From Pseudomonadota bacterium (GTDB lineage Bacteria > Pseudomonadota > Alphaproteobacteria > RF32 > CAG-239), in NCBI GenBank assembly GCA_021617435.1, contig JAJWCP010000025.1, forward strand, positions 3,521 through 13,470: 9,950 bases of DNA, in the 5' to 3' direction. Made by a program: the position numbers and the translations under genes. Below are positions 6,669 through 9,950 of the stretch, piece after piece; position 1 is the first letter of the stretch, and every line of letters starts with the position of its first letter. The notes under the pieces are model-generated. The model worked only from the letters and a program-made list of their open reading frames with translations, was not told the origin of the DNA and searched no databases.

Positions 6669-7283
6669 ATGTATACACAATCCGGTAGGTCTATGGTGGA
6701 AATGTTAGGGGTGTTAGCGATAATCGGCGTCCTGTCCATCGGCGCTATTGCCGGATATTCTAAGGCAATGATGAAGTATAAGCTCAACAAACAGGCAGAA
6801 CAATTAAATCAACTAGTCAATGCTGTTTCACAATATCACATGCAGATACATTCAGAAAACGCTATATCTTTGGTGCCAATATTTAAAAAACTTAACGTAA
6901 TTCCGGTAGAAATGATAAAGGACGTTTCAGACACAATTTATGATATTTTTGGAAACGAAATCACAATAACCTCATATAATTATCATGGGTTTTATGTTGC
7001 CAATCTGAATTACTATATTGATTTGTCTAACCAAAACAACATCGAATTTTGCCGCAATGTTATAAACACCGCCAAAGAAAACAGCCAAAACATTTACTAC
7101 CTTGAATCTATTGCCGATTGGGGCACTGAAAACGCAAAACAAAAAATACTATCTGGCGACGCCTACTGTGGATATACAAACAGTAGATGCATTAACAGCG
7201 TTTCGGTTGTTGACATAGACAACATCTGCCGCAGATATGAAAAAAGTGAAGAAGCCTTTATGAAAATTTGGTGGCGTAGCTAA
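6669..7283 (+). CDS. Type IV pilin / pseudopilin-like protein with class III signal peptide
   Basis: A 204-residue prepilin-like protein. The N-terminus MYTQSGRSMVEMLGVLAIIGVL is a class III signal: a short leader ending in Gly6, then a mature hydrophobic helix with Glu at +5 (E11) needed for assembly. Residue +1 is Arg rather than the usual Phe or Met. After the helix (about 9-32) comes the coiled segment expected of pilin N-termini (KLNKQAEQLNQLVNAVSQYH), then a variable globular domain with cysteines 128, 167, 173 and 187, which could form two disulfides. It would be processed by a prepilin peptidase and inserted in the inner membrane or assembled into a pilus or type II-like pseudopilus. 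No assembly genes are nearby, so it is an orphan. The start is fixed by GAGGAG ten bases upstream, which is buried in a hairpin. Its TAA abuts the rlmN stop with no gap. Confidence 0.82.
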   Translation: MYTQSGRSMVEMLGVLAIIGVLSIGAIAGYSKAMMKYKLNKQAEQLNQLVNAVSQYHMQIHSENAISLVPIFKKLNVIPVEMIKDVSDTIYDIFGNEITITSYNYHGFYVANLNYYIDLSNQNNIEFCRNVINTAKENSQNIYYLESIADWGTENAKQKILSGDAYCGYTNSRCINSVSVVDIDNICRRYEKSEEAFMKIWWRS

Positions 7284-8357
7284 TCAACCTTGTTCAGTGT
7301 CTTTTTTTGACTTTAATTGACCGCAAGCCGCTAAAATATCTTGTCCGCGCGCAACTCTCACCGGCGCGGCGAATCCGGCTTTTTCAAGCGCGGAGGCAAA
7401 AGCCTTTACTTTTTCAGGCTTGCTCGGTTTAAAAATACAATTCGGCCACGGGTTAAACGGTATTAAATTAAATGAGGCGCGTAAACGATACTTTTTCATT
7501 AAAGCAATTAATTCCGCCGCACATTCAGACGAATCGTTAATTCCGTCAAGTAGTAAATATTCAAACGTTATATAACGGCTTCCGTCTTCTGCCTGATATT
7601 CTTGACAAGCCTTTAAAATTTGTTCTATCGGAAACTTATCGTTTATCGGCATAATCTGCGAGCGAATTGTATTATTGGGAGCATGCAATGAAACCGCCAA
7701 ACGCACGCCTGTTGCCTGCAAGGTCGGCACTATTTTAGGGGCAATTCCCGAAGTTGACATTGTAACGCGACGGCGCGATATGGCAATACCATCACCATCG
7801 GTTAAAATATTTAAGGCCTTTATTACATTTTCTTGATTATGTAAAGGCTCACCCATGCCCATAACCACAATATTTGACAAATAGCGGGTTTCATTGGTTG
7901 GACTCGGCCACTCGCCATATGTGTCGCGCGCAACCATAAACTGGCTGACAATCTCGCCCGCGGTTAAGTTGCGAGTCAACTTTTGGCTTCCGGTATGGCA
8001 AAAGCGGCAGCCGACCGCACAACCTACCTGTGTTGAAATACAAACCGCACCACGGTCTTCTTCCGGAATATAAACCATCTCAACCCGCTGTCCGTCTTTA
8101 AATTCAAGCAACCATTTACGGGTTTTATCTTTTGAAACCTGCTCGGCAACAATTTTAGGGCGGGTAATAGTAAAGTTATCAGCCAACTTTTGCCGCAACT
8201 CTTTGGAAAAACTACTCATTTTAGCAAAATCGGTTTCACCGTGAAAATATATCCACTGCCACAGTTGTTTGGCTCGGAACGGCTTTTCGCCCATATCAGC
8301 GATTAGTGTTTCAATTTCAGATTTACTTAAACCGACGAGCTCTTGTTTTTCAGCCAT
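7284..8357 (-). CDS. rlmN: Dual-specificity 23S rRNA (A2503-C2) / tRNA (A37-C2) methyltransferase RlmN
   Basis: A cytoplasmic radical-SAM enzyme of 357 residues that methylates C2 of adenine 2503 in 23S rRNA and of A37 in some tRNAs. The [4Fe-4S] ligands are C113, C117 and C120 (GCAVGCRFCHTG, CxxxCxxC). The resolving/methyl-carrying cysteine is C345 in RGQDILAACGQL, and GMGEP (167-171) is the SAM-contacting motif. The N-terminal RNA-binding part (FRAKQLWQWIY) and FEYLLLDGIND are also typical. Length is normal and no key residue is missing. The ATG lies 8 bases after the stop of the IalB-like gene, and its SD (AGAGGA) overlaps that TAG, so the two genes form a coupled operon. Its TGA touches the stop of the convergent pilin gene, with no terminator between them. 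Confidence 0.97.
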   Translation of the reverse strand: MAEKQELVGLSKSEIETLIADMGEKPFRAKQLWQWIYFHGETDFAKMSSFSKELRQKLADNFTITRPKIVAEQVSKDKTRKWLLEFKDGQRVEMVYIPEEDRGAVCISTQVGCAVGCRFCHTGSQKLTRNLTAGEIVSQFMVARDTYGEWPSPTNETRYLSNIVVMGMGEPLHNQENVIKALNILTDGDGIAISRRRVTMSTSGIAPKIVPTLQATGVRLAVSLHAPNNTIRSQIMPINDKFPIEQILKACQEYQAEDGSRYITFEYLLLDGINDSSECAAELIALMKKYRLRASFNLIPFNPWPNCIFKPSKPEKVKAFASALEKAGFAAPVRVARGQDILAACGQLKSKKDTEQG

Positions 8358-8365
8358 ATCATCCT

Positions 8366-8872
8366 CTACTTTTTACCGCATTTGGCGCTGATGGTTTTAT
8401 AAGCACGAGCGAATCCGTTTAATGAATATGTATCTTTGGTGGCTGTGCCTTTACTTGAAACACCGTCAACAATCATGCGTTGTCCGCGCCGCATAGCGGC
8501 AACAAGCGCTTTATCGTCTTTATCGGTCAATGTCCACGCTTTATCGGTATCGGTAAAAAAGTTTGTGAAGGTTTCTTTGCCGATTTTTACCACTACTTTA
8601 GAATCTTTTTTATAGGTGTATCCTGCCACAAAATTAACCACATCAAAGCTTTTATCGGCCGGACGATGCGTTACCACCACATAAATATCGCCGCGGCGGG
8701 TATAATTACCCTCGTCGCGTTTGGGCGTTGACGCCATATAACAAACGTTTTTATTGCCCTCTTTATAAGTATATGCCGACCAATCAGCATATTCGCCAAG
8801 CAAACGCGGAGCTCCGGCGGCGTGCGCGTTGTTAATACCAAATAACAATACTAAAAACAAATATTTAAACAT
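8366..8872 (-). CDS. Invasion-associated locus B (IalB) family periplasmic protein
   Basis: A secreted protein of 168 residues from this ATG. A signal peptide (MFKYLFLVLLFGINNAHA) is followed by an IalB-type domain: WSAYTY, CYMASTP, RRGDIYVVVTHRP, FVAGYTYKKDSKVVVKIG, DKAWTLTDKDDKALVAAMRRG and DTYSLNGFARAYKTISAKC. Two cysteines, one near each end of the domain, could form a disulfide. IalB was named in Bartonella for its link to red-cell invasion, but the family is common in non-pathogenic alphaproteobacteria and its biochemical role is unclear. A GTG five codons upstream (8885-8887), directly after a stop, would extend it to 173 residues. I prefer the ATG because it gives a normal signal peptide with a basic residue near the start. 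Neither start has a strong SD. It is the first gene of the operon with rlmN. Confidence 0.88.
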   Translation of the reverse strand: MFKYLFLVLLFGINNAHAAGAPRLLGEYADWSAYTYKEGNKNVCYMASTPKRDEGNYTRRGDIYVVVTHRPADKSFDVVNFVAGYTYKKDSKVVVKIGKETFTNFFTDTDKAWTLTDKDDKALVAAMRRGQRMIVDGVSSKGTATKDTYSLNGFARAYKTISAKCGKK

Positions 8873-8918
8873 ATTTAAAATACCCACTTATTTCAAAATT
8901 TCAAAAAATATTAGTTGC

Positions 8919-8948
8919 ATTATAAATATAAACTGTTAAAAGAAAGCA
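8919..8948 (-). promoter_or_regulatory. Possible promoter for ialB-rlmN (weak evidence)
   Basis: A perfect TATAAT hexamer (8919-8924, - strand) lies about 45 bases before the ialB ATG. The -35 position is poor: TGCTTT at 18 bases, or TTGCTT at 19. The region is very AT-rich, so a chance match is possible. The promoter of the divergent nucleotidyltransferase gene must share the same 100 bases. Confidence 0.3.
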
Positions 8949-8977
8949 AATATTTAATTTTTTCGGAGGCTTTTTAA

Positions 8978-9950
8978 ATGATCCGGACTGAGTTTTTAGA
9001 CGTTAATAAAATTATTACCGATAAAGCAATATTAAAACTATTTAAAACTGTAAATGACCACGGCGGAGTCTTACGTTTTGTCGGCGGCGCAGTACGCGAT
9101 GTGTTGGCAGGATTAAAAGGTTTTGACCTTGATTTGGCAACAGACCTTACTCCTGACGAACTGGTTGAAGCTTGTCAAGACGCCGGATTAAAAACCGTTC
9201 CTATCGGAATTAAATTTGCTACCACCGGCGTTATTATCAACAACAAAGTTATTGAAGTTTCATCACTTTATAAAGAACGTACCGGCTACAAACTTAATTC
9301 AGATTTTGCTTTTACCGATGACTGGAACGCCGACGCAGCCAAGCGAGACTTGACTATCAATGCGGTTTATGCCGATGAATATGGTAATGTGTTTGACTAT
9401 TATAATGGAATTTCCGACCTTGAAAATGGGATTATCCGATTTATCGGTAGTGCCGAACAGCAAATTAAAGAACAGCCTATACGTATTATGCGCTTTTTCA
9501 GATTTTATTCCATTTTCGGCAAAGGAGAACCTGATTTAAAATCATTAAAAGCCTGTGTGGAAAACCGCGATTTGTTGAAAACAGTTGCCATTGAACAAGT
9601 CCGCGACGAACTTGCCAAAATTTTACTTACCCCCAATGTGGTAAACACTCTGCAAATTATGTTTGAAAATGATATTTTAAGTTATATTTTGCCGATTTCA
9701 AAAAATTTAAGCATTTTGCAAAATTTATCAGATTTGATTGTTACAAACAATTTAGAGCCGAGCGCTTTACGTCGTTTGTACGTGATTTATTTTCCTGATG
9801 AAGCGTTGGCGGAAAATTTGGCTATGCGGTTACATATGTCTAAAGAAAATAAATCTCGTTTAGTTAATTGGGCAAAATTTAATATCAACGGCGATTTGAT
9901 AGCTGATGATAATTATCCTAAAAAAATTATTTATCTGCACGGTAAAGAAT
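8978..9950 (+). CDS. cca: CCA tRNA nucleotidyltransferase / poly(A) polymerase family, 5' part
   Basis: The first 324 residues of a class II nucleotidyltransferase; the gene leaves the window at the right edge with no stop. It should add or repair the 3' CCA of tRNAs in the cytoplasm. The catalytic head is clear: FVGGAVRD (34-41), then FDLDLATD with metal-binding D50 and D52, followed by VIEVSSLYKERTGYK (91-105), DAAKRDLTINAVYAD (119-133) and the nucleotide-recognition stretch EQPIRIMRFFRF (165-176). The rest is the helical neck/body region. The ATG has GGAGG eight bases upstream. The same family includes poly(A) polymerase PcnB. I favour CCA-adding because alphaproteobacteria usually carry one such enzyme of about 400 residues, but sequence alone does not settle it. 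It is divergent from the ialB-rlmN operon across a gap of about 105 bases. Confidence 0.9.
   Translation, partial: MIRTEFLDVNKIITDKAILKLFKTVNDHGGVLRFVGGAVRDVLAGLKGFDLDLATDLTPDELVEACQDAGLKTVPIGIKFATTGVIINNKVIEVSSLYKERTGYKLNSDFAFTDDWNADAAKRDLTINAVYADEYGNVFDYYNGISDLENGIIRFIGSAEQQIKEQPIRIMRFFRFYSIFGKGEPDLKSLKACVENRDLLKTVAIEQVRDELAKILLTPNVVNTLQIMFENDILSYILPISKNLSILQNLSDLIVTNNLEPSALRRLYVIYFPDEALAENLAMRLHMSKENKSRLVNWAKFNINGDLIADDNYPKKIIYLHGKE

Overview
The window reads as chromosomal DNA of an AT-rich alphaproteobacterium. The signs are an IalB-family periplasmic protein upstream of rlmN, an RlmN of the alphaproteobacterial type (CHTG after the radical-SAM cysteines), and a class II CCA/poly(A)-type nucleotidyltransferase. 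AT-rich codon use and a prepilin with a GRSMVEMLG N-terminus suggest one of the uncultured host- or gut-associated lineages. That placement is inference from gene style, not from a marker gene.

Left part, + strand (1-4684): three genes form one transcription unit. They are the 3' end of a GldA-like ABC ATPase, a 1148-residue polypeptide that joins a GldF-like permease, a GldG-like periplasmic domain and a C-terminal DUF4340 domain, and a FieF-type cation efflux transporter whose start overlaps the end of the fusion gene by 14 bases. A 327-base spacer follows. It holds a perfect 14-bp hairpin and two hairpins with U-tracts on the - strand, between which a small structured transcript could lie.

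Middle part (5012-7283) looks accessory. Two - strand genes of unknown function abut with no spacing: a 399-residue protein with a Gly/Pro/Met-rich linker and a 110-residue membrane-anchored protein with eight cysteines. The apparent start codon of the first gene sits in the loop of a small GC-rich repeat. Divergent to them is a 204-residue type IV pilin/pseudopilin-like gene. Its Shine-Dalgarno lies inside a 20-bp hairpin that ends at the base before the ATG. Read on the other strand, the same hairpin is followed by ten U residues and looks like an intrinsic terminator.

Right part (7284-9950): ialB-like and rlmN form a tight - strand operon. The stop of rlmN touches the stop of the pilin gene with no gap, so rlmN transcripts probably run antisense through the whole pilin gene to the terminator at its 5' end. 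Divergent from ialB is the 5' part of a CCA-adding enzyme/poly(A) polymerase gene that runs off the window.

The most interesting region is 6516-7290: an RBS-sequestering hairpin that doubles as an opposite-strand terminator, a fully antisense-covered pilin gene, and a repeat-derived start codon for the divergent operon. I did not find a complete recognisable defence, CRISPR or mobile-element system.
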